Shown here piece by piece: positions 6,262 through 12,665 of a DNA stretch of 13,174 nt. A model generated the notes under the pieces. The model was not told the origin of the DNA and did no database searches. It saw nothing but the letters and a program-made list of their open reading frames with translations. The stretch is from Propionibacteriaceae bacterium (GTDB lineage Bacteria; Actinomycetota; Actinomycetes; Propionibacteriales; Propionibacteriaceae): assembly GCA_905372155.1 (NCBI GenBank), contig CAJPNZ010000088.1, positions 1-13,174 of the forward strand. Reading direction: 5' to 3'. Position numbers and translations under genes: made by a program. Every line of letters begins with the position of its first letter. Within the stretch, counting starts at the first letter, position 1.

Positions 6262-6292
6262 TTGCAGGCAACACTCACCACACTGCTACGGT
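6262..6292 (+). promoter_or_regulatory. Candidate promoter of the corrinoid transporter operon
   Basis: TTGCAG (6262-6267) and TACGGT (6287-6292) are separated by 19 bases. A start about 7 bases after TACGGT falls at the first base of the riboswitch P1 stem, which supports the assignment although the spacer is long. Confidence 0.4.
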
Positions 6293-6296
6293 GTGC

Positions 6297-6449
6297 TCGT
6301 CGGTGGCGCCCCAGGCGCCGGGGAACCCGGTGGGAATCCGGGACTGACGCGCAGCGGTGAGAGGGACCTAACGGGCACGTGGCCACTGGGAGAAATTCCG
6401 GGAAGGCGTCCGCGACGGGACGAACTCGAGTCCGAATACCAGCCGACGA
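6297..6449 (+). ncRNA. Cobalamin riboswitch
   Basis: The aptamer core is plain. GGTGGGAATCCGGGAC (6329-6344) and GCGCAGCGGTGA (6349-6360) are the conserved central blocks, and AGTCCGAATACCAGCC (6429-6444) is the B12 box. TCGTCGG (6297-6303) and CCGACGA (6443-6449) pair perfectly as the closing P1 stem. The class binds adenosyl- or other cobalamins and lowers expression when the cofactor is plentiful. Between the aptamer and the ATG at 6494 there is no T-run or strong hairpin, so control is more likely at translation initiation than by attenuation. It governs the following four-gene operon. Confidence 0.93.
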
Positions 6450-6493
6450 CGTCATCCACGCCTCGCGAAAAGGCCCAACTAGAAAGAGCTTCC

Positions 6494-7483
6494 ATGCGTC
6501 TTCACACTCGTTTCCTGACAGGCGCCGTGGCTGCCGGCCTGCTGCTGGCAGGCTGCACCGGCGCCCCCACCAACACCGCATCCTCCCCCGCCGGTTCGTC
6601 ATCCTCCTCGGCCCCCGTCACGTTGACCAACTGCGGCGTCGAGGTGACCTTCACCGAGGCCCCGAAGGCCGCGGTGACCCTCAACCAGGGAGCCACCCAG
6701 GTGATGCTGGCCCTCGGCCTGGAAGGCAGCATGAAGGGCACCGCCTACCTCGACGACACCATCCCGGAACGCTGGAAGACCGCCTACGACTCCGTCCCGG
6801 TGCTGGCGGAGAAGTACCCGTCTAAGGAGGCATTCCTGGCCGTCAAACCCGACTTCGCCTACGCCTCCTACGCATCCGCATTCACCGAGAAGAACATCGG
6901 CACCCGTGACGAGCTGAAAGGCGAGAACGTGAGCACCTACCTGAGTCCGTTCGGCTGCGAGGAGCAGGGTAGCACCGAGACCCCCGCAACCATGGAGGCC
7001 GTCTGGGGTGAGACCACCGACATCGCCCGCATTTTCCGCGTGGAGGACCGCGCCACCAAACTGATCGAGGAACAGAAGGCGAAACTGGCGGAGCTGAAAC
7101 AGCAGGCGGCCGGCAAGGGCAAGAAGGTGCTGTGGTACGACTCCGGCGACAAGGAGCTGTTCGCGGGCACCGGCGGGGGCGGCCCGCAGATCATCCTCGA
7201 CACGGTGGGCGCAACCAACATCTTCGCGAACCTGCCCAAGGGCTGGGACAACGTCGCCTGGGAGAAGGTGGTCGAGGCCGATCCCGACGTCATCGTCTTC
7301 GCCGACGCGTCCTGGTCCACCGCTGCCTCCAAACAGGCCCACCTGGAGTCTGACCCGGTGCTCAGCCAGCTGAGGGCCGTCAAGAACAAGGCCTACGTCA
7401 CCATCCCGTTCTCCGAATCCACCCCCGGCATCCGGCTGGTGGACGGCGCGATCTCGGTGTCCGAGCAGCTCGCCAAGAGCTGA
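6494..7483 (+). CDS. Lipoprotein substrate-binding protein of a corrinoid-type ABC transporter
   Basis: The 329-aa protein starts at the ATG at 6494, 7 bases after AAAGAG. Residues 1-21 form a lipoprotein signal with the lipobox LLAGC and Cys21; a Ser/Ala/Pro-rich linker follows to about 45. The rest is a class III (BtuF/FhuD-like) binding protein: CGVEVTFTEAPKAAVTLNQG (47-66), MLALGLEGSMKGTAYLDD, a helical backbone with EEQKAKLAELKQQAAGKGKK, and VVEADPDVIVFADASW in the second lobe. It should sit on the outer face of the membrane and deliver ligand to the permease encoded next. The sequence style is that of actinobacterial proteins catalogued as putative F420-0 binding proteins, but the cobalamin riboswitch directly upstream points to a corrinoid (cobalamin, cobinamide or relative). 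Ligand identity is therefore open. Confidence 0.85.
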   Translation: MRLHTRFLTGAVAAGLLLAGCTGAPTNTASSPAGSSSSSAPVTLTNCGVEVTFTEAPKAAVTLNQGATQVMLALGLEGSMKGTAYLDDTIPERWKTAYDSVPVLAEKYPSKEAFLAVKPDFAYASYASAFTEKNIGTRDELKGENVSTYLSPFGCEEQGSTETPATMEAVWGETTDIARIFRVEDRATKLIEEQKAKLAELKQQAAGKGKKVLWYDSGDKELFAGTGGGGPQIILDTVGATNIFANLPKGWDNVAWEKVVEADPDVIVFADASWSTAASKQAHLESDPVLSQLRAVKNKAYVTIPFSESTPGIRLVDGAISVSEQLAKS

Positions 7484-7485
7484 GC

Positions 7486-8526
7486 GTGAACCGCTGGTTG
7501 GGGGCCACCCTGCTGGGGGTGGTTCTCCTCGCAGTCATCCTCGCGACGGCCATGCTGGCCCTGGGAATGGGGTCAGCCAACATCTCCGCGGGCGATGTCG
7601 CCGACGTGGTGCTGCGACGTATGTCGATCATCGCCGGGGAGAACGTGACGGTGGAGACCGACCGGATCGTGTGGGAGCTGCGGATGCCGCGGGTACTGGG
7701 TGCCCTGTCGGTGGGGGCGTCGCTGGCGATCTGCGGGGTGGTGCTGCAGTCGTTGACCCGCAACGAACTGGCCGACCCCTACCTGCTGGGCATCTCCTCC
7801 GGCGCATCCGTCGGCGCGGTGGCGGTGCTGGTATTCGGTTTGAGCCTGCCGTTCGTCTCCGGTCCTTTGACCCTGACGGTGGCGGCCTTCTGCGGCGCGA
7901 TCCTGACGATGATCCTGGTGCTCGGCATGGCCACGGGCCGTTCGGGCGCGTTGCCACCAGGACGCACGATCCTGGCGGGTGTGGCCGTCGGGCAGCTGTG
8001 CGGGGCATTCACGTCGCTGGCGATCATGGTTTTCGGGCAGCGCGACATCGCCCGGTCGGTGATGAACTGGACCCTCGGGTCGTTCGCGGGCATGCGTTGG
8101 CCAAACGCGACGGTCATGGTCGGCTGCGCCGTCGCGGCCGTGCTGGTGCTGCTGTTCGCCGCCAACACCCTCGACGCCTTCGCCTTCGGTGAAACCTCGG
8201 CGAGATCGCTGGGGGTCAGCGTCAACCGGGCGCGCTGGGCGCTGCTGGTGATCACGGCGCTCATCACCGCCGCGACGGTGGCAGTGGCGGGTCCGATCGG
8301 TTTCGTCGGACTGACCATCCCCCACCTGGTGCGGATCACCACGGGCCCGGGGCATGGCACACTGCTGCCGCTGGCGGCACTGGCGGGAGCGGCCCTGCTG
8401 CTGGTGGCCGACACCCTGGCCAGGACGATACGGCCTGACACGGAGGTCCCGATCGGTGTGATCACCGCCGTCATCGGCGCGCCCGTGCTGGTGTTCCTGC
8501 TGCGCAGGCAGGCGGGCCGGTCATGA
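7486..8526 (+). CDS. FecCD/BtuC-type ABC transporter permease
   Basis: The GTG at 7486 lies two bases past the binding-protein stop, giving 346 residues. The protein is hydrophobic almost throughout, with about ten segments. It has FecCD-family landmarks: WELRMPRVLGALSVGASLAICG, LQSLTRNELADPYLLGISSGAS, WTLGSFAGMRW, and near the end VAGPIGFVGLTIPHLVR, the cytoplasmic coupling region that contacts the ATPase. DTLAR and EVPIGVITAVIGAPVLVFLLRR close the protein, as usual for this family. It forms the membrane channel for the ligand captured by the upstream lipoprotein. Its stop overlaps the next start as ATGA (8523-8526), so production is probably coupled to the ATPase. Confidence 0.92.
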   Translation: MNRWLGATLLGVVLLAVILATAMLALGMGSANISAGDVADVVLRRMSIIAGENVTVETDRIVWELRMPRVLGALSVGASLAICGVVLQSLTRNELADPYLLGISSGASVGAVAVLVFGLSLPFVSGPLTLTVAAFCGAILTMILVLGMATGRSGALPPGRTILAGVAVGQLCGAFTSLAIMVFGQRDIARSVMNWTLGSFAGMRWPNATVMVGCAVAAVLVLLFAANTLDAFAFGETSARSLGVSVNRARWALLVITALITAATVAVAGPIGFVGLTIPHLVRITTGPGHGTLLPLAALAGAALLLVADTLARTIRPDTEVPIGVITAVIGAPVLVFLLRRQAGRS

Positions 8527-9275
8527 TCCGCCTGGAGAACATCGCGTGGGAGGTCGGGGGGCGGCGCATCGTCGAGGACATCGACGTCGGCTTCGCCGCC
8601 GACACCGTGACCGCGCTGGTCGGCCCGAACGGTTCCGGGAAGACCACCGTCATGCACCTGGCCGCGGGCCTGCGGAAACCCTCCGCCGGGCGGGTGTTGC
8701 TGGATGGCGAACCCCTGGCCGCGCTGCCGCCCCGGGAACGGGCCCGGCGGATCGCGCTGGTGGAGCAGCATCCCAGCACCGACCTGGACCTCACCGTCCG
8801 CGAGGTCGTTGCGCTGGGACGGATCCCGCACGTCGGGTCCTGGCCGGGCGCGCGGGACCGCGACAGGAGTGCCGTCGACGAGGCGATGGAGGTGGCGGCC
8901 GTCACGCACCTGGCGTCGCGCCGCTGGCCGACGCTGTCAGGAGGGGAACGCCAACGCGTCCACCTGGCGCGGTCGCTGGCGCAGCGGCCGCGGATCCTGC
9001 TGCTGGACGAACCCACCAACCATCTCGACCTCAGCCACCAGCTGGACTTCCTGGAGCGGGTCAGCGGCCTCGACCTGACCGTCGTCGCCGTGCTGCACGA
9101 CCTGGACCTGGCCGCCGCGTTCTGCCGCGACATGGTGGTGATGCACCGGGGACACCTCCACGCCCACGGGGCCATGGCGGAGGTGCTCACCGCGGAGATG
9201 ATCGACGAGGTGTTCGAGGTGACGGCGCGCGTCGATGTGGACGACCGCAGACGCGTGAACTGGAGCCGCAGGTGA
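8523..9275 (+). CDS. ABC transporter ATPase (BtuD/FecE type)
   Basis: The 250-aa protein has every ATPase landmark: Walker A GPNGSGKTT (34-42), the Q-loop Gln82, the signature LSGGERQRVHLAR (138-150), Walker B ILLLDEPTNHLD (158-169), and the switch His192 in AVLHDLDLA. LGRIPHVGSW (98-107) is the segment usual in iron-siderophore and B12 transporters. It powers the permease encoded immediately upstream, whose stop it overlaps by ATGA. Its own stop overlaps the start of the next gene as GTGA, continuing the coupled operon. The family placement is secure; the substrate depends on the binding protein. Confidence 0.94.
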   Translation: MIRLENIAWEVGGRRIVEDIDVGFAADTVTALVGPNGSGKTTVMHLAAGLRKPSAGRVLLDGEPLAALPPRERARRIALVEQHPSTDLDLTVREVVALGRIPHVGSWPGARDRDRSAVDEAMEVAAVTHLASRRWPTLSGGERQRVHLARSLAQRPRILLLDEPTNHLDLSHQLDFLERVSGLDLTVVAVLHDLDLAAAFCRDMVVMHRGHLHAHGAMAEVLTAEMIDEVFEVTARVDVDDRRRVNWSRR

Positions 9276-9925
9276 GAACCCTTCTGGTCACCCTCGCCCT
9301 CTCCGACGCGGCACGCTGGCCGGAGCTGGCGGAGGTCGCGGGCGGGCTGGGGGCCGATGTGGCGGTGCTGCAGGGCGAGGGGCCGGCGCTGGTGAACCAG
9401 CTGGATGAGCTGGCCGGACTCGGATCGGAGCCGGTGCACCTGGTCGGCGTCACCTTCGGCGACGACCTGGGGCCGACGTCATGGCTCGGCCGCGTGGCGC
9501 GCTGGTGGCTCGATTCGCGTGGGCCGCTGCTGGAGCTGTGGTGTTCCCGGCGTACCCTGCGCGGGCTGCCCGGGGAGCTGCCCTGCCCCGGAGAGGCCCG
9601 CCGCCTGGGGCCGCGCGATTCCCTCACCAACCCGAACTGGGAACAACCCCCGCCCGTTTCCCGGCAGGTGCTGGTGTGCCGCGGGCCGCGCTGCAACGCG
9701 AAGGGCGCGCCCGAGACGCAGGAGGCCCTCAGCCGGGCGCTGGCGGAGACCGGGGCGCTGGACGAATCGGTGCTGCTGACCGCGGCGGGGTGCTGCTACC
9801 CGTGCAACCGGGCTCCTGTCGTCGTGGTGCAACCCGACATGGAGTGGCTGGGGCCCGTCACCCCGGACGACGTCCCGGCGCTGGTGAAGGACCTAACACA
9901 GGGGTCGCTGTCAGCGCGAAATTGA
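9272..9925 (+). CDS. Protein with C-terminal thioredoxin-like 2Fe-2S ferredoxin domain, fourth gene of the corrinoid operon
   Basis: The GTG at 9272 overlaps the ATPase stop (GTGA), giving 217 residues. Residues 132-210 match the thioredoxin-like 2Fe-2S ferredoxin domain: VLVCRGPRCNAKGA (133-146), LLTAAGCCYPCNRAPVVVVQ (169-188), then WLGPVTPDDVPALV. Cys136, Cys141, Cys174, Cys175 and Cys178 supply candidate cluster ligands; four are needed. Residues 1-100 (LLVTLALSD, then VAVLQGEGPALVNQLDEL, then VHLVGVTFGDD) have the alternating strand/helix look of a CbiX/SirB-like chelatase half-domain. I see no clear metal-binding His there, so that reading is weak. Its place under the riboswitch, translationally coupled to the transporter, suggests a role in corrinoid handling after uptake, for example reduction. 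Cytoplasmic; no signal peptide. Confidence 0.78.
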   Translation: MRTLLVTLALSDAARWPELAEVAGGLGADVAVLQGEGPALVNQLDELAGLGSEPVHLVGVTFGDDLGPTSWLGRVARWWLDSRGPLLELWCSRRTLRGLPGELPCPGEARRLGPRDSLTNPNWEQPPPVSRQVLVCRGPRCNAKGAPETQEALSRALAETGALDESVLLTAAGCCYPCNRAPVVVVQPDMEWLGPVTPDDVPALVKDLTQGSLSARN

Positions 9926-9948
9926 GTGGCCCCCGGAAGCCGTAGAGT
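9922..9948 (+). promoter_or_regulatory. Weak promoter candidate for the type VII cassette
   Basis: TTGAGT (9922-9927, overlapping the preceding stop codon) and TAGAGT (9943-9948) are separated by 15 bases, shorter than ideal. TAGAGT fits the TAnnnT -10 pattern. The following leader of about 120 bases precedes the TTG at 10078. Confidence 0.3.
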
Positions 9949-10036
9949 CTGGTGCGCGCGACAACCCCGGCCCGCGGGGTCCACAGACAGCGACACGTCG
10001 AGCAGTGGGACGGACAGCGGCAGTATCCGGCACGGG

Positions 10037-10061
10037 TCGTCTCGCACCGGTTTCGAGACGA
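10037..10061 (+). promoter_or_regulatory. Inverted repeat in the leader of the type VII cassette
   Basis: TCGTCTCG (10037-10044) and CGAGACGA (10054-10061) pair perfectly over 8 bases with a 9-base loop. The hairpin ends two bases before the ribosome-binding site of the first gene, so it could affect translation or act as a binding site. Confidence 0.4.
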
Positions 10062-10077
10062 ACGTGAGGAGGACACC

Positions 10078-10404
10078 TTGAGCGTGGGTATGCAACTGCA
10101 GATCGGCGCACAGCAGAAGGCCGCGGAAACGGTGCTGGACACGTGTGAAGATCTCTCGGGGGACGTCAAGAAATTCGCCGAATCGGTGGAGGAACACCTG
10201 AAGAACGTGACGGGATCTGCTGCGGTGTCGGTGGTCGACGTCACCAATCACTGGGCGGAGTCGTTCAAGGTGTTCCACGAGGATCTCCAGAGGTACGCGC
10301 AAGCGCTGGTGGAGGTCGACAAGGCCGCGGCCGAGAACGAGACGCGAGTCAACAAGTCGTTCGAAGACGTCGCCAATTCGATCAAGTCCCGAATGGAGGG
10401 TTGA
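10078..10404 (+). CDS. WXG100-like small helical protein, first gene of a type VII secretion cassette
   Basis: A strong ribosome-binding site, GAGGAGGA (10065-10072), sets the TTG at 10078 as the best start, giving 108 residues; GTG at 10084 is possible. The protein is almost wholly helical and rich in Lys, Glu and Ala: QQKAAETVLDTCEDLSGDVK, a turn near TGSAAVSVVDVTNHW (45-59), then a second long helix EDLQRYAQALVEVDKAAAE. That is the length and shape of WXG100/EsxA-like proteins, which dimerise as helical hairpins and are exported by ESX/type VII systems. The classic WXG tripeptide is absent; NHW at the turn may stand in for it. The TGA is one base before the next gene's GTG. No secretion machinery (EccC/EccD) is in the window. 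Confidence 0.65.
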   Translation: MSVGMQLQIGAQQKAAETVLDTCEDLSGDVKKFAESVEEHLKNVTGSAAVSVVDVTNHWAESFKVFHEDLQRYAQALVEVDKAAAENETRVNKSFEDVANSIKSRMEG

Positions 10405-10405
10405 C

Positions 10406-10705
10406 GTGGGAAAGAGAACCTTCATCTACAAGGAGAACGAGGCGCAGGCCCTGGAGGACGCCTTCACCCAGATGGCCTCGGATCTCCACACCAGCATGAG
10501 CAATATGCACTCCCAGACGGAATCCGAACTGTCGGGATGGAGCACCGACACGGAGTCCCGGCAGGCGCAACAGAAGAAGGACCAGGCTTTCAATGACCGG
10601 TCCGAGAAGCTGGCGGACGTCCTGGACAAGGCCGCTACCGCCATCGGAAAACTTCGCGATCTCGCCCACAAGGCCGAGGTCGACAACGTCGCGGTTCTGG
10701 ACTGA
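10406..10705 (+). CDS. WXG100-like small helical protein
   Basis: This 99-aa protein starts at a GTG preceded by GGAGGG. Helix one (NEAQALEDAFTQMASDLHTS) leads to SGWSTDTES (43-51), where WST sits at the turn where WXG belongs, then a second helix (QQKKDQAFNDRSEKLADVLD, AIGKLRDLAHKAE). Length, hairpin layout and the turn Trp fit the WXG100 superfamily. It lies one base after the previous stop and would be made with its neighbours. The two small proteins may form a heterodimer of the EsxA/EsxB kind; this is inference from order and shape only. Confidence 0.68.
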   Translation: MGKRTFIYKENEAQALEDAFTQMASDLHTSMSNMHSQTESELSGWSTDTESRQAQQKKDQAFNDRSEKLADVLDKAATAIGKLRDLAHKAEVDNVAVLD

Positions 10706-10716
10706 AAGGTTGCACG

Positions 10717-11058
10717 ATGCCTTCATACGATTTCGAGGTGGATCTGGAGTCCCTGGTGAACGCCGCCCAGAAGACCGCCGAGGTGATACAGCTCAAGAAG
10801 GACAACGACGTGGAGGACTACGTGCCGACACTGAAGGCGGTGTCCAATGATGACCTGTGGGAGGCGATTGACGAGTTCCAGGACAGGTGGGAGCGCACCA
10901 TCAATGCGATGACCAAGGACGTCAAGGAGATATCGGCTCGCCTGAGCAAGGTGGCATCGAACTACATCGACTACAACACCGCCGCCGAGGAAGAACTGGC
11001 TCCCGTGAAGAGTGCGGCACAGGCACTTCCGACCAACTCACTGATGGGAGGTTCCTGA
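10717..11058 (+). CDS. Small type VII secretion-associated protein of unknown function
   Basis: The ATG at 10717 follows GAAAGG at a good distance, giving 113 residues. The sequence starts SYDFEVDLESLVNAAQKTAE, has a central DLWEAIDEFQDRWERTINAM (46-65), and ends with a helix KEISARLSKVASNYIDYNTAAEEEL. The LW..IDEF..RW pattern followed by a long amphipathic helix is what I associate with small helical proteins in actinobacterial ESX-toxin cassettes, which may act as chaperones or co-secreted partners. Its TGA overlaps the next ATG (TGATG at 11056-11060), pointing to translational coupling with the large WXG protein. Confidence 0.62.
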   Translation: MPSYDFEVDLESLVNAAQKTAEVIQLKKDNDVEDYVPTLKAVSNDDLWEAIDEFQDRWERTINAMTKDVKEISARLSKVASNYIDYNTAAEEELAPVKSAAQALPTNSLMGGS

Positions 11059-12251
11059 TGACCGAGCCGGAATACGGATATCCGGATTTCATCATCAAGG
11101 GAAGCCCGGACGAGATTCGAAACCGCACGGGCATCATGAGGGACCGCGCATCCGACTTCGAGACCCTGGGGGATTCCCTCAGGTCGGTGAGCACCGACGG
11201 CTGGGTGGGACGGGCCGCCGATCGCTTCCACGAGCGCTTCAAGACCGAACCGGACAGGTGGAACAAGGCCGCCAACGGTTTTCGCAAAGCGGCCGAGGCC
11301 TTGGATTCCTACGCGGACAGCCTCGCCTCGGCACAGGCCGACGCACAGATCTGCAAACAGAATTTCGACGCGGCCAATGTCCGGTCGGCACAGGCCAAGG
11401 CCGAGTATGACAAGTCGGTCGAGGAGGGGTATCGGAAGAAAGCCGAGTGGGAATCGCAGAATGGACCGGGCACCTACACCCTGACCATCGAGCCGTTCCA
11501 GGACCCGGGCGAGGCGCAACGCAACAAAGCGGTGACCGACTACTTCGACCTGTGTGACCAGATGAAGGCGCATGGATCGACGGCGGCGGCCGCGGTTCGG
11601 TCGTCATGTGATGGGGCCGACGCGGCACGCAACTGGCTCGAATCGGGACTGGCGTTCGCCGGCGACATGCTCCTCGGTGCCTTCGAATCGCTGAAGGAAA
11701 CTTCCGATTTCATCACCAACATCCAGTACGGCTTCCTCATACGAGGAATAAGCGATCTCTCCAAGCTTGCCACCGGAGAACTGACCCAGGAGGAATGGAT
11801 GGCAAAGACCGCCCTCCCGGCGCAGGAGGCCAAGGCGGTGATGAACGCGGCCTACTCCGACCCGAAGGCGTTCGGCGGTGCAGTAGTCGAGTCCCTCTTC
11901 AACGTGGACAAATTCAAGGACGAGCCAGCCAAGGCTATTGGTGGGCTCCTCCCCGATGTAGCATTGGCAGCTCTCAGCGGCGGAAGCAGCGAAGCCGCAA
12001 GCGTTGCCTCGAAGACCGCCAGCAGCGCATCCAGAACGGCCCGGTCCGTCTCCAGGACAGCGAAGGAAGTCAAGGACGCCAAGGGCAGGGTTGATACGGC
12101 GGCCGGCGACGCGAAAGCAGCTGCCGACAGCGCAAAGGCGATGGACCAGGAATTGGACGCCAAACGCAGACAAGCCGCTCTGGACAGCGTCGATGATGCC
12201 ACCCAGGATTCCCATCCGGATGGCCTGCTCGACATGGCCGATTCCCTGTGA
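11058..12251 (+). CDS. Large WXG-domain, polymorphic-toxin-like type VII substrate lacking a visible toxin domain
   Basis: The ATG at 11058 overlaps the preceding stop, giving 397 residues. The N-terminal half is a type VII targeting region: FIIKGSPDEIRNR, then DGWVGRAADRFHERFKTEP with WVG at 49-51, a long helix (AANGFRKAAEALDSYADSLA), and a coiled-coil-prone stretch to about 135. Residues 190-310 contain LAFAGDMLLGAFESL and the linker WMAKTALPAQEAKAVMNAAY...GGLLPDVALAALSGG, the kind of pre-toxin region seen in actinobacterial polymorphic toxins. Residues 310-397 are low-complexity Ala/Ser/Lys helix, and the protein ends DGLLDMADSL. No nuclease, deaminase or other toxin motif follows. It is thus a toxin carrier that has lost its business end, or a structural member of the cassette. 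The neighbours are its probable partners. Confidence 0.72.
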   Translation: MTEPEYGYPDFIIKGSPDEIRNRTGIMRDRASDFETLGDSLRSVSTDGWVGRAADRFHERFKTEPDRWNKAANGFRKAAEALDSYADSLASAQADAQICKQNFDAANVRSAQAKAEYDKSVEEGYRKKAEWESQNGPGTYTLTIEPFQDPGEAQRNKAVTDYFDLCDQMKAHGSTAAAAVRSSCDGADAARNWLESGLAFAGDMLLGAFESLKETSDFITNIQYGFLIRGISDLSKLATGELTQEEWMAKTALPAQEAKAVMNAAYSDPKAFGGAVVESLFNVDKFKDEPAKAIGGLLPDVALAALSGGSSEAASVASKTASSASRTARSVSRTAKEVKDAKGRVDTAAGDAKAAADSAKAMDQELDAKRRQAALDSVDDATQDSHPDGLLDMADSL

Positions 12252-12361
12252 TCCCGGACCACGTCCCTCTCCGCGGGCCGACCCGCCCGGGCGCAGGTCC
12301 TCATCGACCGGTTCGTCGCCAACGCCCTCGCCTCGGGCCTGGAGCCGGTGCCGTGTCCCTG
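12248..12361 (+). pseudogene. Frameshifted remnant of a small gene after the toxin-like gene
   Basis: A GTG at 12248 overlaps the stop of the large WXG gene (GTGA) and reads MIPDHVPLRGPTRP. One base-shift later the sequence reads ARAQVLIDRFVANALASGLEPVPCP and stops at 12359-12361. The second piece looks like real protein: an amphipathic helix followed by GLEPVP. From memory it resembles the start of small proteins encoded beside polymorphic toxins. The overlap start plus the shift suggests a decayed partner or immunity gene of which only the 5' end remains. The second frame happens to coincide with that of the large gene, so stop readthrough is another reading. Confidence 0.4.
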
Positions 12362-12385
12362 ACACCTCGCCCGCACGAAAGTGAG

Positions 12386-12428
12386 CTATCCACAGAAAAA
12401 GTACTTTTCCACACATCCTTGTGGAAAG
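12386..12428. repeat. Cluster of DnaA-box-like motifs with an AT-rich palindrome and a small hairpin
   Basis: CTATCCACA (12386-12394) is one mismatch from TTATCCACA; TTTTCCACA (12405-12413) fits the relaxed TTWTNCACA form; CTTTCCACA is on the minus strand at 12420-12428. The last two also form a hairpin: TTCCACA and TGTGGAA with a 6-base loop (12407-12426). The hairpin may end the type VII transcript; the motif cluster may instead bind DnaA or another regulator. Confidence 0.4.
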
Positions 12429-12609
12429 TTTCGCGGAAAAACCAAGGCCTCCTGCGCGTGATGCCACCGGAAGCAGCTGCTGCCCCGGCACGAGCCGACT
12501 CGACGGTTCCGGGAACCGATCGCCTCCCACCCGAGTTCATCGAATCGCCCCCGACTGGCCGAAAGTTCGTTTTTTCGCGGCCCCCCTCCCACATCGCCCC
12601 GGGTGCTAC

Positions 12610-12615
12610 TAGGCT
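12610..12615 (+). promoter_or_regulatory. -10 box of the SRPBCC gene
   Basis: TAGGCT matches the -10 boxes of the PAC2 and MFS genes. A start about 7 bases further on would give a leader of about 45 bases before the ATG at 12666, with its own ribosome-binding site, unlike those two genes. No -35 box is clear. Confidence 0.4.
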
Positions 12616-12665
12616 TGATGCACCGGACGCCACAGGCGACGCCCGAAGAGATGAAAGGCATCATC

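Larger units (their letters stand above)
12362..12665. other. About 300 bases without a gene; AT-rich motif cluster at its start and a promoter at its end
   Basis: I see no credible coding frame here. The first part holds a perfect 12-bp palindrome AAAAGTACTTTT (12397-12408) and three DnaA-box-like motifs between 12386 and 12428. A run of T occurs near 12568-12575. TAGGCT at 12610-12615 is a probable -10 box for the SRPBCC gene. The rest is unremarkable. Confidence 0.5.

Noticed and set aside
9964..9980. ACCCCG/CGGGGT hairpin as a terminator after the corrinoid operon
   Set aside because: The 6-bp stem is short, has no T-run and lies after the likely promoter of the next cassette; in this GC-rich DNA such stems arise by chance.
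11604..12530. A 308-codon minus-strand frame opposite the WXG carrier
   Set aside because: No motif, no ribosome-binding site, and the opposite strand has a coupled gene with a WXG domain.
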